Below, in pieces: positions 8,009-18,255 of a stretch of 64,000 nt of DNA; the stretch's first letter is position 1; every line of letters begins with the position of its first letter. Origin of the DNA: Salipaludibacillus daqingensis. GTDB taxonomy: Bacteria; Bacillota; Bacilli; Bacillales; Salisediminibacteriaceae. The translations under genes were made by a program, and so were the position numbers. The notes below the pieces were generated by a model, which was given only the letters and a program-made list of their open reading frames with translations, was not told the DNA's origin and searched no databases. The DNA lies in contig NZ_JARZHF010000001.1 of the NCBI RefSeq assembly GCF_029891575.1, positions 186,001 through 250,000 on the forward strand, in the 5' to 3' direction.

Positions 8009-9298
8009 TTAACCTTCTGTAAGTGTATTTAAATCTTGAAAAAATGTTGGGTAAGAAACAGCAATAGCATCAGTATCCTCGACACGGACAGGAGAACTAG
8101 CAATCAGCCCACATAAAGCCATCGCCATCCCTATACGATGATCATGGTAACTCTGGACCGTTCCACCTTGAATGGTCGACTTCCCATGAATAATCATCCC
8201 ATCCTCTGTCGCTTCCATATCTACTCCTAGTTTAACTAGTTGTTGAACAACTGTATCAATTCGATTCGTTTCTTTTACCTTAAGCTCTTGTGCATCTCTA
8301 ATAACTGTCGTTCCTTGTGCCTGAGAAGCTAATACAGCAATTGCAGGGATTTCGTCAATGAGGCGAGGAATCAAATCCCCATCAATCGTCATGGCAGAAA
8401 GATTCGAATAACGAATCGTTAAATCAGCCGTCGGTTCCCCACCAAGCTTCCTTTCATTGTCGATCGATAAATCTGCCCCCATTCGGTGGAGAACATCAAT
8501 GATACCTGTTCTCGTCGGATTCATCCCGACATTTTCAAGCGTTATTTCACTTCCTGGTACGATCGCTCCTGCAACGAGAAGGAAAGTAGCAGATGAAATG
8601 TCACCTGGAACTTCAATCGATGTCCCTTTCAATTGTTGCCCACCTTTAACAGCAGCTGAGTAATCTGTCACACTTACATCGACACCGAAACTTTCTAGCA
8701 TTCTCTCCGTATGATCTCTTGATTTAGAAGGTTCTGTCACTTTTGTTTCTTCAGGTGTATATAGCCCAGCAAGTAAAATCGCCGATTTAACTTGTGCACT
8801 TGCCACAGGAGAAATGTAGTGAATCCCTTTCAGATTACCTCCACGAAGTTGAAATGGTGTATATTCAGCATTTTTCCGACCATCTACTGAAGCATTCATC
8901 ATTTTCAAAGGCCCCGTTACTCTTCCCATCGGTCTTTTCGCAATAGAGTCATCTCCGACAACAACAGACGAGAAGTTTTGACCGGCTAACACTCCCGACA
9001 AAAGGCGAATCGTCGTACCCGAGTTTCCTACATCTAGTACCTCACTTGGTTCCGTTAAACCATTTAATCCTTTTCCTTTAACGACAATACGATCATCTTC
9101 TTCATCAATTTGAATACCTAATTTTCTCATACAGGCAATCGTGCTAAGACAGTCATCGCCTCGAAGGAATCCAGTAATGATTGACTCTCCTTCTGCTAAG
9201 GAAGCAAATAAAACGGCGCGATGGCTAATCGATTTATCTCCTGGTATCGTTACAGTTCCTTTTAGCTTTTTTTCAACTGGTTTTACTACTTCGTTCAT
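8009..9298 (-). CDS. aroA: 3-phosphoshikimate 1-carboxyvinyltransferase (EPSP synthase)
   Basis: This 429-residue EPSP synthase joins shikimate-3-phosphate and phosphoenolpyruvate in the sixth step of the shikimate pathway. It shows [16 protein letters not shown] at the N-terminus, [11 protein letters not shown] near residue 93, RPMGRV near 122, and the C-terminal [13 protein letters not shown] region, all family hallmarks. GDKSISHRA with the later GNSGTTIR fits the Gram-positive type. In B. subtilis this gene is called aroE. It is the last gene of the supraoperon, 25 bases after tyrA. Confidence 0.97.
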   Translation of the reverse strand: MNEVVKPVEKKLKGTVTIPGDKSISHRAVLFASLAEGESIITGFLRGDDCLSTIACMRKLGIQIDEEDDRIVVKGKGLNGLTEPSEVLDVGNSGTTIRLLSGVLAGQNFSSVVVGDDSIAKRPMGRVTGPLKMMNASVDGRKNAEYTPFQLRGGNLKGIHYISPVASAQVKSAILLAGLYTPEETKVTEPSKSRDHTERMLESFGVDVSVTDYSAAVKGGQQLKGTSIEVPGDISSATFLLVAGAIVPGSEITLENVGMNPTRTGIIDVLHRMGADLSIDNERKLGGEPTADLTIRYSNLSAMTIDGDLIPRLIDEIPAIAVLASQAQGTTVIRDAQELKVKETNRIDTVVQQLVKLGVDMEATEDGMIIHGKSTIQGGTVQSYHDHRIGMAMALCGLIASSPVRVEDTDAIAVSYPTFFQDLNTLTEG

Positions 9299-9323
9299 CG
9301 AATTTCCCCCTTCGTTTTAGACA

Positions 9324-10427
9324 TTAAGGTGCCTCATACGTGTCATACATATGTTCTAATAGTATAGCTTTTGCAAGTGTTAAATCTTCTTCGGAGCGAA
9401 AACTAAGTCGCAATACTCCCATAATATCTTCTCTTGCTTCAATAATACGGATATTCGTTATGCTTATATTTGCTTCGGCTAAAATAGCAGTGACGTCAGA
9501 GATCACCCCTGGATGGTCGGGAACATCGACAAACAAATCGTAAAAAGGCATCAATGCCCCTTTCTTTTTTGAAGGCAATTGATCTCTCACTTGTTTTGCA
9601 TCGGAAAAAAACGCGTATATTTTCTCTTCGTCTTCCTCGTGAATCATTTGTTCCACGTCATTCATAATATCTTTCCAATCAGATAACATTGGCAACAGCA
9701 AGTCCCGATTATGCAATAGAATATCTCTCCACATGGATGGAGATGCCGATGCGATTCTTGTTACATCACGAAATCCACCTGCGGCTAACTGTGATACTAA
9801 TGGCTCTTTTTCTCCTACCTTTGCCACCTGATGAACGAGAGCAGATGCAATGATATGTGGTAAATGACTAATGAGACCAGAAAAACGGTCATGCGTTTCT
9901 GGATCTAGTTCAATAAATTTGGCTTTTGTAGCTTTTAAGATGTTTTGCAATTGAATCATCTTTGATGTTGGAACTTCTTCTGATGGCGTTAATATGTAAA
10001 AGGCGTTTTCGAATAATCGTTCCCGCGAAGCTTCTACCCCTGTTTTATGAGAACCTGCCATCGGGTGCCCTCCAATGAAGTAAACTCCTTTTCCGCATAA
10101 TTGTCGCCCTTTTTCTACGACGGTTTGTTTTGTGCTACCAACATCCGTGATAAGACAACCTTGTTTTAAAGGGAGACTCTGCAATTCCGTTAAAATATGA
10201 ATCGAGCTCTCCACAGGGGTTGATAAAATGATCACATCAGCAAGAGGAGCTTCTTCTGCAATAGAAGAAGCTTTCTCATCAATAATTTGCAAACTATTTG
10301 CAAGCTTTGTTGCTTGTGAATCAATATCATATCCCGTGATTATCGTTTCTGGATATCCTTTTTTTATAGCTAAGGCAAGGGAGCCACCTATGAGCCCCAG
10401 CCCAATAATTAATATTCGTCTACTCAC
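9324..10427 (-). CDS. tyrA: Prephenate dehydrogenase with ACT domain
   Basis: This 367-residue enzyme converts prephenate to 4-hydroxyphenylpyruvate for tyrosine. It has a Rossmann NAD-binding motif IIGLGLIGGSLALAIKKG at residues 6-23, the catalytic GGHPMAGSHKTG segment, and a C-terminal ACT domain from about residue 297 (VDVPDHPGVISDVTAILAE), likely for feedback by tyrosine. The start is GTG, with GGAGGAACACT ahead. It follows hisC by 10 bases in the supraoperon. Confidence 0.96.
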   Translation of the reverse strand: MSRRILIIGLGLIGGSLALAIKKGYPETIITGYDIDSQATKLANSLQIIDEKASSIAEEAPLADVIILSTPVESSIHILTELQSLPLKQGCLITDVGSTKQTVVEKGRQLCGKGVYFIGGHPMAGSHKTGVEASRERLFENAFYILTPSEEVPTSKMIQLQNILKATKAKFIELDPETHDRFSGLISHLPHIIASALVHQVAKVGEKEPLVSQLAAGGFRDVTRIASASPSMWRDILLHNRDLLLPMLSDWKDIMNDVEQMIHEEDEEKIYAFFSDAKQVRDQLPSKKKGALMPFYDLFVDVPDHPGVISDVTAILAEANISITNIRIIEAREDIMGVLRLSFRSEEDLTLAKAILLEHMYDTYEAP

Positions 10428-10437
10428 AGTGTTCCTC

Positions 10438-11520
10438 CTAAACGAGCCACTTTGTTAATTCAGCAATGATTTTATCATTCTGTTCTGGCGTCCCAATTGT
10501 TATTCGAACAGATGTTGGAAAACCTAGCGCTTCTCCATTTCTCGTAATAAATCCTTTAGCTAACAAGTAATTAAAAATATCCGTTCCTGGTTTTTTCAAG
10601 TCCATCAATATAAAGTTTGCTTGTGAAGGGTAGTACTCAAAACCATTTTTTTCACAGAAATCTTCGTACTTTTTCATTTCTTGTTTGTTTTTCTCATAAC
10701 ATGATTGGATAAATTTCTGATCATCTAACGCGGTTAACGCAGCTTTTTGCGCAATCGTATTCGTATTAAATGGCCCTCTTCCTGGATCAATTTCTCTAAT
10801 TAACTTTGCACTAGCCACTCCATAACCTACTCTTAACGATGCAAGACCATATGCTTTCGAAAAAGTTCGTAATATCATTAAGTTAGGATACTCATCTAAC
10901 AATGGAAGCGTATTAGGATAGTCTTCTGCTGTCACATATTCAGAATAAGCTTCATCGCTTATGACAAGAACATCCTTAGGTACCTGTTTTAAGAAAGACA
11001 TAAATGCTTCGTCATTCACATACGTTCCGGTAGGATTATTTGGATTACATACGAAAACCATCTTCGTATGTTCATCGATTTGATTTAGCATTTCATCTAA
11101 ATCATGCACCCCATTTATTAAAGGAACTGCTTTGATTTCTGTCCCCTCGATAACGGCATTATGGGCATATTGTGAAAACGTTGGATCTGCCGTGACAATA
11201 TTATCTTTTGCAGTTAAAAATGAGCGACAAAGTATTAAAATGACTTCATCTGACCCATTTCCGAAGATCAATTGCTCCACATTTACTCCGAGGTGATCAG
11301 CAGTTTTTATGCGCAGTTCTCTCGCATATCCATCTGGATAAACGGCAATGTTTTGAAATTCTTCGATAATCGCTTTTTCTACTTTTGCTGAACTACCATA
11401 TGGATTTTCATTTGAAGCTAATTTGATGACTTCATCCAATCCTAATTCTCTTTTCACTTCTTCAATTGGTTTTCCTGGTTTGTAAGGTTCAAGACCTACC
11501 ATGGATTGTTTGACTTTCAA
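10438..11520 (-). CDS. hisC: Histidinol-phosphate / aromatic aminotransferase
   Basis: This is a 360-residue fold-type I PLP aminotransferase. The PLP-binding segment is [16 protein letters not shown], with the Schiff-base Lys; NPNNPTGTY and GRGPFNTNT are also present. The start is TTG at 11520, six bases after GGAGGGGAAG, giving (M)[12 protein letters not shown], the usual HisC N-terminus; an in-frame TTG 21 bases upstream lies before the ribosome site. In B. subtilis the equivalent enzyme serves both histidine synthesis and Tyr/Phe transamination, which its place between trpA and tyrA supports. Confidence 0.95.
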   Translation of the reverse strand: MKVKQSMVGLEPYKPGKPIEEVKRELGLDEVIKLASNENPYGSSAKVEKAIIEEFQNIAVYPDGYARELRIKTADHLGVNVEQLIFGNGSDEVILILCRSFLTAKDNIVTADPTFSQYAHNAVIEGTEIKAVPLINGVHDLDEMLNQIDEHTKMVFVCNPNNPTGTYVNDEAFMSFLKQVPKDVLVISDEAYSEYVTAEDYPNTLPLLDEYPNLMILRTFSKAYGLASLRVGYGVASAKLIREIDPGRGPFNTNTIAQKAALTALDDQKFIQSCYEKNKQEMKKYEDFCEKNGFEYYPSQANFILMDLKKPGTDIFNYLLAKGFITRNGEALGFPTSVRITIGTPEQNDKIIAELTKWLV

Positions 11521-11564
11521 TGACTTCCCCTCCACCTGCAAAACAGTATTTATCCTCTATACTA

Positions 11565-12362
11565 TTACGAAATCAGCTCTTGCACAAACTCTTTTATTTC
11601 GAGAAGTGCTAATTTTTTGTTTTTTTCGTCTATTAGTGCTGTTTCCCGGTCAGCTATAAACCTTACGAGAGCGCTCCCTACAATAACACCGTCCGCAATT
11701 GATTGGAAGTGACGGACTTGGTCACGAGTAGAAATACCAAAACCTGCTAATACAGGAACATTAGCTGTCATTTTTAATTCTTTGATCGATTCAGACACTT
11801 GTTCTGAGAAACTTTGCCGTGTCCCTGTTACTCCTAAAGAGGTAACATAGTATAGAAATCCATCGCCTAATCGACTGATTTTTTCCATCCGGTGACTAGA
11901 ACTTGGTGCTATTAAAGATATAAGCGATATATTTGCCGCTTGGCAAAGTTCTCTTAGTTCATCACTTTCTTCAAATGGGAGGTCTGGAATCAAAATGCCA
12001 TCTATATCCGCTTCTTCCATTGCTTCTACCACTTCTTTATAACCGACAGACAATACTGGATTAACATACGTAAATAAAATGACTGGAACAGTTAGTCCTC
12101 TTTTGCGAGCTTGTTTCATCCCTTCAAAAGCTCTCCTTAAGCTCCCACCAGCTTTTCTTGCTCGTTCACCGGCTTCTTGAATGACAGGACCATCAGCAAG
12201 AGGATCGCTGAAAGGGACTCCCCATTCCACTGCATCTACTCCTGCCTCTTGCAACGTTAACGCCACATCGATCGATGCGTCAAACGAGGGGTCGCTGCTC
12301 ATAATATAAGGTACAAATCTTTCTTGCTTTTGTTGAAATGCATCTTGTTTTAATCGGTTCAT
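11565..12362 (-). CDS. trpA: Tryptophan synthase alpha chain
   Basis: This 265-residue TIM-barrel subunit cleaves indole-3-glycerol phosphate to indole, which is channelled to the beta subunit. The catalytic Glu lies in [16 protein letters not shown] and the catalytic Asp in [13 protein letters not shown]. The C-terminal phosphate site includes GFGIST and VIVGSALV. Its ATG overlaps the trpB stop codon as ATGA, implying coupled translation with the beta subunit. Confidence 0.97.
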   Translation of the reverse strand: MNRLKQDAFQQKQERFVPYIMSSDPSFDASIDVALTLQEAGVDAVEWGVPFSDPLADGPVIQEAGERARKAGGSLRRAFEGMKQARKRGLTVPVILFTYVNPVLSVGYKEVVEAMEEADIDGILIPDLPFEESDELRELCQAANISLISLIAPSSSHRMEKISRLGDGFLYYVTSLGVTGTRQSFSEQVSESIKELKMTANVPVLAGFGISTRDQVRHFQSIADGVIVGSALVRFIADRETALIDEKNKKLALLEIKEFVQELIS

Positions 12363-14188
12363 TGGTTTTTATCCTCCAATACTTGCTGAATCGTGTGCAC
12401 ATCTTTATCTCCTCTTCCCGATAAGCACACTAGTATGACGTCATCTTCAGATAATTCAGGAGCTATTTTACGAACATGAGCTAACGCATGAGCCGTTTCA
12501 ATTGCAGGAAGAATCCCTTCAAGTCTACATAGATCTTCTAATGCTTCCATTGCCTCATCGTCTGTTACAGCATGATAGTTCACACGTTTTATATCTCTTA
12601 AATGGGCATGCTCGGGACCTATACCTGGGTAATCTAAACCAGCAGAAATAGAATAAGGCTCCGTAATGTTACCATCTTCATCTTGCAGTAAATAAGATAA
12701 CGACCCGTGTAAAACACCTTTTCTTCCTTTCGAAAGAGTTGCTGCATGATCAGGAGTATTAACCCCTTTCCCTGCTGCCTCAATGCCAGTTAACCTTACA
12801 TTTTCTTCAATAAAAGGATAAAACATGCCCATAGCATTGCTTCCTCCACCTACACAAGCAACCACTTCATCAGGTAAACGCCCTATTCTTTCTGTCATTT
12901 GTTTTTTACTTTCTTCTCCAATAATACTTTGAAAATCTCTCACCATCATTGGGTATGGATGGGGACCAACCACACTTCCAATCAAATAAAATGTATCATG
13001 AACATTCGCCACCCAATGCCGAATCGCTTCATTTGTCGCATCTTTCAACGTTTTTCCACCAGAATGGACTTCGATTACTTCCGCTCCTAGTAAACGCATT
13101 CGAAAAACGTTCAGTTCTTGTCGCCGAATATCTTCAGCTCCCATAAATACTTTACATGACATACCAAACCTAGCAGCAACTGTTGCTGAAGCCACACCAT
13201 GCTGCCCTGCTCCTGTTTCAGCAATGATTTGTGTTTTACCCATTTTCTTTGCTAATAGACCTTGCGCAAGAGCGTTATTAATTTTATGAGCACCTGTATG
13301 GTTTAAATCTTCTCTTTTCAGATAAATTTTTGCGCCACCATAAGCTTTTGTTAACCTATCCGCATAAGTTAGTGCTGTTGGTCGACCCGAATACTCTTTC
13401 AATTCTTTATTTAGTTCTTTTGCATAACTTTCATCGTTTCGAATAGAGTCATACGCTTCTTCCAACTCTTCTAACGCATACATTAATGTTTCAGGAACGT
13501 ACTTTCCTCCAAATGGACCAAATCTCCCTAAATAATCAGGAGCTGTATACGTTTGATTAACCGCTTTTGTCATGATGTCCATCTTCCTTTCGTCTTTTTT
13601 ATTATCCGATTCAGTACCGGACGATATATCAATTCCTATCGGTTTATAAGTCATTAATTTTTTAATATTTTCAACATTCACCCCACCAGCAATCAAACAT
13701 GGAACTCCTTGAAACTTTGCTTCTTCTGAATAGCTAGGAATAGCATTCCAATCAAATTGGACGCCTGTCCCACCCCAACCTTCAGGAGTCTTTGTATCGA
13801 TGACAAAACCGTCTGCTACTCCTCTGAATCTTGTCATCTCTTTTATTCCGTGTTCATTATGGTGAATCGTTTTAAATATTATTTTTCCTGTAGCTTCTTT
13901 TATCGTTAGGAGCTCATTAACCGTTTCGTTCCCATGAAGCTGGATAACATCAAGATCTGCCTGAGTTGCTTTTTCGATAATGCTTTTCGTCGATTCATTG
14001 ACAAAGACGCCAATAATTTTTTGATGCTGCTTTTTCGGGAATTCCTGTTGCCACTTGGCAACATCATCTGGTTTTACTTGACGTTTACTTTCGGCAAATA
14101 TAAAACCAATCATGTCAACATGTGATGAAACCCCTTTTTGATAATCTTCTGGTGATCTCATTCCACAAAACTTTAATATCGGTTTCAT
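12359..14188 (-). CDS. trpFB: TrpF-TrpB continuous reading frame: phosphoribosylanthranilate isomerase fused to tryptophan synthase beta
   Basis: This is one 609-codon frame. Residues 1-205 are a complete TrpF barrel: [12 protein letters not shown] with the catalytic Cys, DVIQLHGNE, a [12 protein letters not shown] loop with the catalytic Asp, [11 protein letters not shown] and [10 protein letters not shown]. Residues from about 206 are a complete Trp[28 protein letters not shown] with the PLP Lys, GAGQHGVA, and [13 protein letters not shown]. No stop codon separates them, and the last TrpF-type helix runs straight into the usual TrpB N-terminus. An internal ATG (13573) keeps its own Shine-Dalgarno, so free 404-residue TrpB may also be made. 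Other trp junctions here are ATGA overlaps. A real fusion is my reading. A one-base homopolymer error is the main alternative. Confidence 0.9.
   Translation of the reverse strand: MKPILKFCGMRSPEDYQKGVSSHVDMIGFIFAESKRQVKPDDVAKWQQEFPKKQHQKIIGVFVNESTKSIIEKATQADLDVIQLHGNETVNELLTIKEATGKIIFKTIHHNEHGIKEMTRFRGVADGFVIDTKTPEGWGGTGVQFDWNAIPSYSEEAKFQGVPCLIAGGVNVENIKKLMTYKPIGIDISSGTESDNKKDERKMDIMTKAVNQTYTAPDYLGRFGPFGGKYVPETLMYALEELEEAYDSIRNDESYAKELNKELKEYSGRPTALTYADRLTKAYGGAKIYLKREDLNHTGAHKINNALAQGLLAKKMGKTQIIAETGAGQHGVASATVAARFGMSCKVFMGAEDIRRQELNVFRMRLLGAEVIEVHSGGKTLKDATNEAIRHWVANVHDTFYLIGSVVGPHPYPMMVRDFQSIIGEESKKQMTERIGRLPDEVVACVGGGSNAMGMFYPFIEENVRLTGIEAAGKGVNTPDHAATLSKGRKGVLHGSLSYLLQDEDGNITEPYSISAGLDYPGIGPEHAHLRDIKRVNYHAVTDDEAMEALEDLCRLEGILPAIETAHALAHVRKIAPELSEDDVILVCLSGRGDKDVHTIQQVLEDKNQ
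13571..13590 (-). promoter_or_regulatory. trpB: Internal ribosome site and ATG for free TrpB
   Basis: On the minus strand AAAGGAAG is followed nine bases later by ATGACA, which is residue 206 of the trpFB frame and gives (M)[11 protein letters not shown], a normal TrpB start. The bases at the start read ATGA, as at the other trp gene junctions in this operon, but here TGA is out of frame for trpF. Confidence 0.6.
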
Positions 14189-14961
14189 GTGACGTCCCCC
14201 ACGTAAAATAGAGAGTCTAAAAAAGCCTTTTTATTTTCGCTTTTCATAAAAGCTTCACCGATGAGAAGTCCATCCGCTTTCGTTTCTTTAAGAAAATCGA
14301 CATCTTTTTTTGAATGAATGCCGCTTTCAGAGATTAGTTGAACTCCCTTTGGGATAAGTGGATACAACCGTTTCGTTGTTGTAAGATCTGTCTCAAATGT
14401 ATTTAAATCTCGGTTATTGACGCCAATCATTGAAGGGGACACATGCTGAAGAACTTTTTCTAATTCCTTTTCATTATGCACTTCTACTAATACATCCAGT
14501 CCTAATTCGGCCGCCTGTGCGTGCAGTTCAGCAAGCTGATTTCCTTCAAGAATCGCTGCGATTAATAAAATAGCATCCGCACCTATTCTCTCAGAATACG
14601 TTACTTGTTTTTCATCAATAATAAAATCTTTTCGAAGGATAGGTATATTTACTTCCTGTTTAATGTTCGTCAAATAACGAGGGTCCCCATGAAAAAACTC
14701 TTTATCTGTTAATACAGATATTCCGGCAACTTGTAATTTTTCATAAGATTCCGCAATTTCTAATGGGTGAAAATCAGCTGATATGATCCCTTTTGAAGGA
14801 CTTGCTTTTTTCACTTCTGCTATCAGCCCTAATGGATGATGAGCTGACTGGATTGATTGACAAAGAGATCTTTTCGGTTTATTAACAAGACGTTCTGTTG
14901 GAATTTCAATTGACGCTAATTCTTCGATTTTTTTTGCAACTATTTTATCTAATATAGTCAT
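14185..14961 (-). CDS. trpC: Indole-3-glycerol phosphate synthase
   Basis: This 258-residue TIM barrel closes the indole ring from CdRP. Family motifs include [13 protein letters not shown] near residue 46, the [13 protein letters not shown] segment with catalytic Lys, [26 protein letters not shown] and LISESGI. The start overlaps the trpD stop as ATGA and the stop overlaps the trpF start the same way. Confidence 0.97.
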   Translation of the reverse strand: MTILDKIVAKKIEELASIEIPTERLVNKPKRSLCQSIQSAHHPLGLIAEVKKASPSKGIISADFHPLEIAESYEKLQVAGISVLTDKEFFHGDPRYLTNIKQEVNIPILRKDFIIDEKQVTYSERIGADAILLIAAILEGNQLAELHAQAAELGLDVLVEVHNEKELEKVLQHVSPSMIGVNNRDLNTFETDLTTTKRLYPLIPKGVQLISESGIHSKKDVDFLKETKADGLLIGEAFMKSENKKAFLDSLFYVGDVT

Positions 14962-15974
14962 GAAGCTGTAGACGCCCCTTTCTCATTACGAAGTGCTTCT
15001 AAATGATTCGTTACAGAAACACCTAAAGCTTTTCTACACTCGTGCACTCCTTCTGCAATCGATGATGCTCTACCTTGCACATATAACCCTGCTCCAGCAT
15101 TAAGTAAAATCAAATCTCTCGCCGCTTCTGGTGCTTCTTCTTGAAAAACGGATTGAATAAGTGAAGCACTTTCTCGAGCATTTTCGACTATTGCACCTTC
15201 AAGCGAATGTCGAGAAATACCTGCATCTTCAGGTGAGAACGAATATTCATGCAGCTCACCATCGCGAATTTCTATAATTGATGTTTTTCCTTGAACAGTA
15301 ATTTCATCTAAACCATCTTCTCCAGTTACAAATAACGCACGTTCTATATTTAATCTTAGAGAAGCTTCTGCCATTTTTTTAGCCGCTTGGTGATCATACA
15401 CACCAATGATTCGCCTAGAAGCCCCTGCTGGGTTCGTTAAAGGACCTAATAAATTAAACACGGTTTTCATCGCTAATTGTTTTCGAACTGGAGCTACGTG
15501 TTTCATTGCAGCATGATAAACTGGCGCAAATAAAAAGGAAAGATGATGTTTTTCGAGCATACTTGCAGCTTCCTTTTCATTCTGTTGAAAGGGAATACCT
15601 AACTCTTCTAACACATCGGCACTGCCTGTTTTAGATGATACACTGCGATTTCCGTGTTTAGCTACTTTCACGCTCATAGAACTTAATAAAATCGCAACAG
15701 CTGTAGAAATATTAAACGTGCTCGATCCGTCGCCGCCTGTTCCACACGTATCCATCACTGGAAAAGGCAATGTGACGCGAACACTTTTTTGTTGCATTCC
15801 TTTTGCGAAACCTACGATTTCATCAACAGATTCCCCTCTGTACTGAAGGATAGATAAGATCGCTGCCATCTCTTCATGAGACCGTTCTCCTTGCATCATT
15901 TCTATTACAAGGTTTTCTGCTTCTTTCTCTGTTAAGGTTTGTTTTGCCATGAGTTTGTCTAGTGCTCTGCTCAT
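14958..15974 (-). CDS. trpD: Anthranilate phosphoribosyltransferase
   Basis: This 338-residue enzyme transfers phosphoribose from PRPP to anthranilate. DTCGTGGDGSSTFNIST (PRPP loop), KHGNRSVSSKTGSADVLEELG and the second metal site DGLDEITVQG are all present. It is translationally coupled to trpE and trpC by ATGA overlaps. No glutamine amidotransferase gene (trpG) is in this operon. In B. subtilis that subunit is shared with folate synthesis and encoded elsewhere. Confidence 0.97.
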   Translation of the reverse strand: MSRALDKLMAKQTLTEKEAENLVIEMMQGERSHEEMAAILSILQYRGESVDEIVGFAKGMQQKSVRVTLPFPVMDTCGTGGDGSSTFNISTAVAILLSSMSVKVAKHGNRSVSSKTGSADVLEELGIPFQQNEKEAASMLEKHHLSFLFAPVYHAAMKHVAPVRKQLAMKTVFNLLGPLTNPAGASRRIIGVYDHQAAKKMAEASLRLNIERALFVTGEDGLDEITVQGKTSIIEIRDGELHEYSFSPEDAGISRHSLEGAIVENARESASLIQSVFQEEAPEAARDLILLNAGAGLYVQGRASSIAEGVHECRKALGVSVTNHLEALRNEKGASTAS

Positions 15975-17479
15975 CTCTTTGTGACCTCCTCTTGTTGATA
16001 TCTCTTCTCAGCTAACTTAATGGCATATATTAATGCTTTCGCTTTATTTCTCGTCTCTTCATATTCGTTTTCCGGAACGGAGTCTTGAACAACACCTGCT
16101 CCTGCTTGCACGTATGCAACGCCTTTTTTCAGGACAATTGTTCGAATCGCAATACATGAGTCAATCGCTTCGTTAAACCCACAGTAGGCTATCGCCCCTG
16201 CATAGACCCCTCTTCTCATTTTCTCTAATTGTTGTATAATCTCCACTGCACGAACTTTTGGTGCTCCAGATACTGTTCCAGCTGGATGTGTCGAAAATAG
16301 GGCTTCAAATGGGTGAGCTTGTTTTTTTAGATTACCGGTAACTTTTGTTGTTAAGTGCATCACGTGTGAAAAATAAGAAACATCCATCATGTCTTTTACC
16401 TTAACAGAACCATATTCACTCACTCTTCCAATATCATTTCTAGCTAAATCCACTAGCATTAAGTGTTCCGCTCTTTCTTTTTCATCTGCTAGCAAATCAT
16501 CTGCTAGCGCTTGATCTTCTGCTGCATCTCGTCCTCTTTTTCTCGTACCTGCGATTGGATGGATTTCCAACTCCTTATTAACATCTACTTTTACGAGACG
16601 TTCAGGAGAGCTACCGATAATTTCTTGGTCATGACAGCGAATATAATACAAATATGGAGAAGGATTAATTTTCCTTAACACACGATACAATGAAAGACCA
16701 TCTGATTGTACTGGCAATTCAAACCTTTGCGATAAGACTGCTTGAAATATATCACCTGCTGCAATGTACTCTTTGATTTCTTTTACATGTGCCATATAAT
16801 CATCTTTTGTATAATTCGACTGCACATTTTTAAATATATCTTCCTCTAAAGAATCGCTTAGCGGTGTCATCGTCGCTGGTGTCATAACATCTTCTTCGAT
16901 CATTCGAAGTATCTCAGTAATTCTTTGTTTTCCTGTTTCAAAAGCAACTGGCGGAACGGATTGAGAAGTATCTTGCAAATGAACGACTGTTAATTCTTCT
17001 TTTTCGTGTTGATATGCTAAAATTGTCTCGCAAAACATAAAGAAAACGTCCCGTTCATCGCCACTCGAAGAAGGCAATCTCGGTTCGTAATAATGGTATG
17101 CTTCAAATCCTAAATATCCGACAGCACCACCTGGAAATGGAAGGTCAGGCATTTCTGGCGAAACATTTAGATATTTCAACGCTCGTTGCCACGCGGCTTG
17201 AAATTCATTATCTTTAAAAATCACTTCACCATGATTATTTTTAAAAACAAATTCACCAGATTGATCCTCAATATAATATTTAGGATTTAATCCTATGAAT
17301 GAATAGTTAGACCATGGGGATAAAGGATCTTTACTTTCTAGTAAAAACGATGCTTGCTCATTAAATAAATGGAATAGTTGTATAGGGGTTTTCGTATCTG
17401 CAAACACTCTTGCAGACATAGGAACTGTGTCATATGTTTTCGCTTCAGTTTTAAATTGATCTATTGTCATTGCTAACAT
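15971..17479 (-). CDS. trpE: Anthranilate synthase component I
   Basis: This 502-residue enzyme makes anthranilate from chorismate with the TrpG subunit, which is not encoded in this window. It has the LLES tryptophan-feedback motif near residue 48, HPIAGTRKRG, GSSPERLV and GAPKVRAVEII of the chorismate-binding domain. The start is ATG 17479, placed seven bases after GAGGTGAT; the GTG three codons upstream is part of that ribosome site. It is the first gene after the TRAP attenuator and is controlled by it. Confidence 0.96.
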   Translation of the reverse strand: MLAMTIDQFKTEAKTYDTVPMSARVFADTKTPIQLFHLFNEQASFLLESKDPLSPWSNYSFIGLNPKYYIEDQSGEFVFKNNHGEVIFKDNEFQAAWQRALKYLNVSPEMPDLPFPGGAVGYLGFEAYHYYEPRLPSSSGDERDVFFMFCETILAYQHEKEELTVVHLQDTSQSVPPVAFETGKQRITEILRMIEEDVMTPATMTPLSDSLEEDIFKNVQSNYTKDDYMAHVKEIKEYIAAGDIFQAVLSQRFELPVQSDGLSLYRVLRKINPSPYLYYIRCHDQEIIGSSPERLVKVDVNKELEIHPIAGTRKRGRDAAEDQALADDLLADEKERAEHLMLVDLARNDIGRVSEYGSVKVKDMMDVSYFSHVMHLTTKVTGNLKKQAHPFEALFSTHPAGTVSGAPKVRAVEIIQQLEKMRRGVYAGAIAYCGFNEAIDSCIAIRTIVLKKGVAYVQAGAGVVQDSVPENEYEETRNKAKALIYAIKLAEKRYQQEEVTKR

Positions 17480-17638
17480 GTCAATCACCTCTCTATAGAT
17501 GAAGAGGGCTGAAGGATGAGGAAGAAGGGGGACGAATGGAACACCAAATTAGAGGAGTTTCCATTACCTTTTGAAAATACGAATCGTAAATCGTATTTCA
17601 CCAACAAACCTTTAAATTGAATTAGACTTTACTGAACT

Positions 17639-17668
17639 AAAAAACGTCTGCCCATAGGGGGCAGACGT
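17639..17668 (-). terminator. trp leader attenuator terminator
   Basis: On the minus strand a 10-bp GC-rich stem (ACGTCTGCCC / GGGCAGACGT, 5-base loop) is followed by a U run, with no gene upstream for 200 bases. Its 5' arm can pair alternatively: AGA..GTATC (17681-17690 region) with GATAC.TCT gives an antiterminator that shares bases with the terminator. This is the layout of TRAP-controlled attenuation. Confidence 0.85.
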
Positions 17669-17685
17669 ATCCAATTTAAGATACT

Positions 17686-17728
17686 CTCTTCTCTGCTCTC
17701 CTCAACTCTGCTCTTCTCAAATTTACTA
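17686..17728 (-). promoter_or_regulatory. TRAP (MtrB) binding array in the trp leader
   Basis: On the minus strand, seven GAG triplets occur with exact two-base spacing (triplets end at 17718, 17713, 17708, 17703, 17698, 17693 and 17688). They are preceded in register by one degenerate slot and one TAG (17726-17728). The array ends where the antiterminator stem begins, so bound TRAP would block antitermination. Upstream is a small dyad, GAACAAATTGTTC at 17733-17745, in the place of the B. subtilis 5' stem-loop. The array has fewer clean triplets than the eleven of B. subtilis. Confidence 0.85.
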
Positions 17729-17871
17729 TTAGGAACAAATTGTTCTCAGATCATCTTTTTTAATATGAACGAAACAATTAATCATTAACAACTATATAGT
17801 GACTATTTTTACGATTAAACACGGTAATTCTCTCAGCTATACTCTCATCTTCACTAAACTTATCATTTATC

Positions 17872-18255
17872 CTAACGCGTTTCTTGTTCATTTGTCAAGG
17901 ATAAGTCTGGTCTAAGATGTACTGCTTCTTTTAAGTATACATGATGAATCTCATCGGGTTTCTTTGACGTATTAACAGTAACCATTAAGCGAATGCACCT
18001 TGGTAAGCTTCCTGGCACTTTAATTTCTTGGGCACACATGACGGGGACATACTGAAATCCCTTTATTTCCCTTAATGCTCTTGCTGGAAATGTCGCATTT
18101 AAATCATTCGTCATCGTAATGATAATATGCGAGATATCATCTGGATGGATATGATTTTCACGCTGGATTTCTTCCATCACTTCAATAGTGGCTTGAAGAA
18201 TCGCATCCTTATCATTTTTTGTTACCGTTGTCGCCCCTCTAACTCCTCTAATCAT
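17872..18255 (-). CDS. aroH: Chorismate mutase, AroH type
   Basis: This 127-residue monofunctional chorismate mutase of the Bacillus AroH trimer fold makes prephenate for Phe and Tyr. The N-terminus MIRGVRGATTV carries the active-site Arg, FPARALREIKGFQYVPVMC matches the core of the family, and the C-terminus has HVYLKEAVHLRPDL with the catalytic Tyr and Arg. The start overlaps the aroB stop as ATGA. A 390-base leader with the trp attenuator follows it. Confidence 0.96.
   Translation of the reverse strand: MIRGVRGATTVTKNDKDAILQATIEVMEEIQRENHIHPDDISHIIITMTNDLNATFPARALREIKGFQYVPVMCAQEIKVPGSLPRCIRLMVTVNTSKKPDEIHHVYLKEAVHLRPDLSLTNEQETR

Noticed and set aside
17480-17871. T-box or ribosomal leader-peptide control of trpE
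   Set aside because: No T-box core motif or Trp-rich short frame; the GAG array and MtrB explain the control fully.
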